This document shows positions 61,801-64,000 of a stretch of DNA of 64,000 nucleotides, in pieces; position 1 is the first letter of the stretch, and every line of letters begins with the position of its first letter. The notes under the pieces are model-generated. The model was not told the DNA's origin and did no database searches. It saw nothing but the letters and a program-made list of their open reading frames with translations. The stretch lies in NCBI GenBank assembly GCA_002224055.1, contig AZLU01000003.1, positions 348,252-412,251 on the forward strand, in the 5' to 3' direction. The position numbers and the translations under genes are program-made. The DNA is from Pezizomycotina sp. ARF18 (taxonomy: Eukaryota > Ascomycota).

Positions 61801-64000
61801 GATATTTTCAAACGACTTCAGACCTGCAACGGTACCCGAGCTCATTGCGAACCTGCTCGCGATGTGGATATCTTAGACATCTATCGGAGGTCATTCTAAG
61901 TCGCAGCGTACAACTGGGAGTAGAAAAAGGATATGTACTCCTGACGACAGGGTCCGCGGGTAATCATTGTTTCAATCCCGAGAAAATGGAACCCCCTCCG
62001 CACGGGCGCCTGTGCGCTGTAAGCCTACTTACTTCACGTATCAAATTGTAAAGTATTGACTACCAGCACCGATAGCACTATACTCTATACAACCTTTGCT
62101 GGACAACACCTGCTACGTGTCGGCTTGACTTGTCGAGTTCTACAGGCAATCCCGACGTACCATCAAAACTGAGCCAACCGACAGTCCTAGTAAGGTCCCT
62201 CCGCCCCGTAATCAGCCTATTAAGTCTCTACCACAACCGCTTTTTGGAGAAAGTTGACTCAAAAACGGAGAATTGATTATGTAGCAAGCTAGCTAGCATC
62301 ACCAATTTTATTTTTCGGAAGCCGATTAAACAGACGGATCCGCACGACACCGGGGTTCAATATCATTTAAGTTTGATTCCTGCAATCTGAGGTGGTCGAC
62401 ATATATCCCATCTATACCTTTAAGGAGAATCAACTTGAACTGCAGTATAGCATTAAGGTCATTTTTTTCCATAGCGGTAGCTAGTATCTATTATTATTAC
62501 TAGCACGGGGCCGCCGTCGAACGCCAAAACGACATTAACATGTTCAAATCTAGTCTAGACTGAGCGAAAAAATTATTCCACTCGGCCTCCTTTTTCATTG
62601 AGCTCTCCATGCTCGGTACATATCTCCCTCTCCCTCTCACCAATTACCTCGCCGTTTAGTTCGTCGTCGAAATACCACAGGTCCAGGTTGCGAAAACACC
62701 ATACGAATACGTCCAGCTTACTCAAAGAGTTATTAAGTCTCAGAACTGGAGGCTAATCGAGCTAATTCCGGCGGCCCACAATCCATTCATTGCCCACGGA
62801 GGATTGCAAGGGTCGGTGACGTTGATATCCGAAGTGTTTGCAGACCCCATTACATTTGAAAAGATAGCAGCGGCAGACCTCAGCCCTGAGCCCCGCTCCA
62901 CGTCTGCCCAGCAGGGAACTTTACCATGTTTGGTGATACCCAAATCCCAACAGATCAATTGGGATATTCACCAGAGTGCGGAACCAGACGAATATCGCCG
63001 GACATTACACGGGTTTGACAACGCAGTCAAAGAAGATTCATCATTTCCTAATAGACGTGCTGCGAGGAAGCTTTTCCCGCAGCGGGCAGCAGAGCGGTGC
63101 CACGGATACACCAAAGCACGCTATCGTGCATTTTGAGTACCTTGAACGACCTTTCGAAGGGGCAATATGCTCATTTAATTAAAAGAGCCAACGATGAGAC
63201 GGCTATGATTGACGACCACTGCAACCCCCACGATTCCTCCGGGTCACCTCGCGCAGGATATCTACCTAGCCGCCATGGCTTCCCTCGCCCATCCAACGAA
63301 TTCGGCCGCGAAGGAGTTCACAAGTGTACGATGAGCTGCATATTCTGTAGCAAAGACTCCATTCACGTGGAGGCGTATCTAACGTCTAAGACTACTAAAT
63401 AGGAGACTGGTCACTATAGTTCGCATAGGCTTCCCAAGCATACCCAACTTCAACGATTAATGAAGCCCTCTATCCCTACGCCAGAAAGACGCCTTATCGA
63501 TAAAAGGCGACAACAGCGGTCCACTTTGCAACAAACGAAGCACGAATCGTCAATGAAAAGATGAAACATCTCGACGTCCAGCGCCGTTTCATACAAGGAA
63601 AGGTGGAACATAGAAATTTCGAGGTCCTGGAAAATACATAATAGCTCAGATCCTTCAATTCATATCCGATAGAAGACTGCAATGTTCTCTTATTAAAGAG
63701 AGGCGACATAAGGCATCGGTCCATTGTGTCTTTGATCATATTGGGCTAGAGACGGTATAATTGGCCGTACATTAGGTCCGGAATCCTACCGCTGGCTCGA
63801 TAACCAGTGCCGAAAGCCGTGGAGACCCAGCCGATTAGCCGAAAGACGAGACTGGCGAACTCATGTTGAATTTCACAAAGCAACACTACAGAGCTGCACT
63901 CGCAAAATACCGTTCCTTTGTCGTCCCGCGGTTGACAAACTCGAACCCCCATAAGCGTTACGCAGCCGTCAGACCTACTGAGAAGGTTCAGGGTGTAATT
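55899..64000. other. Gene-free DNA, no supportable gene
   Basis: The first 150 bp is the kinase 3' flank (AAATAAA at about 56,015). T runs sit at 56,992-57,016 and 57,077-57,085. The rest has mixed composition and no recognisable protein. The longest open stretches (61,614-62,051 plus; 62,669-63,136 plus, with no start ATG) are not beyond chance length for 64 kb at this composition, and I recognise nothing in them. No tRNA or rRNA was identified. Confidence 0.5.

Noticed and set aside
61614-62051. 145-codon open frame on the plus strand
   Set aside because: Length is within chance expectation for 64 kb at this composition, and no domain or family motif is seen.
62669-63136. About 155 open codons on the plus strand
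   Set aside because: No start ATG supports it, nothing is recognisable, and the length is near the chance limit. Worth a database search but not annotated.

Overview
The window looks like nuclear DNA of a filamentous ascomycete (Pezizomycotina-type). The evidence is a set of recognisable fungal proteins (Tsr2, a Zds-family protein, Vps27, a Doa4-type ubiquitin protease, a Yrb30-type RanGTP-binding protein, Sup35/eRF3 and an SRPK-type kinase), short introns of about 70-100 nt with CTAAC-like branch sites, Q/N-rich tails and pyrimidine-rich leaders. I cannot place it more finely from sequence alone.

Layout. 1-6.3 kb has no recognisable gene. 6.8-23.3 kb is a gene block: tsr2 (+) converges on a zds gene (-); about 3 kb of low-complexity DNA follows; then vps27 (-) and a doa4-like gene (+) are divergent and share a promoter region of about 1.1 kb. 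24.1-42.3 kb is an 18-kb gene-free block that contains at least two strongly diverged tandem arrays, each with a period near 265 bp. 42.5-47 kb holds a yrb30-like gene (-) and an unnamed F-box-like gene (-). 47.4-48.0 kb holds a broken ubiquitin copy followed by an unassigned acidic coding-like stretch. 50.2-55.9 kb holds sup35 (+) and an SRPK-type kinase (+). 55.9-64 kb again shows no supportable gene. Two diverged copies of an A-tailed, SINE-like noncoding element lie at about 45.2-45.5 and 49.6-49.8 kb.

Functional links. Vps27 (ESCRT-0, binds ubiquitinated endosomal cargo) and Doa4 (removes ubiquitin before cargo enters multivesicular bodies) act in the same pathway and here share an intergenic region. 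Tsr2 (ribosome maturation), Sup35 (translation termination), Yrb30 (Ran cycle), Zds (PP2A/Cdc14 control) and the kinase are unrelated housekeeping functions.

Quality caveat. Nearly every conserved gene is interrupted by single-base losses or gains, mostly one base missing from a short run of identical bases, including genes essential in yeast such as sup35. The simplest reading is an unpolished long-read assembly. CDS spans below are therefore gene extents across frames, with introns noted where splice sites can be read, not single open frames. I found no convincing new biological system; the best leads are the old 265-bp arrays, the A-tailed repeat pair and the vps27/doa4 head-to-head arrangement.
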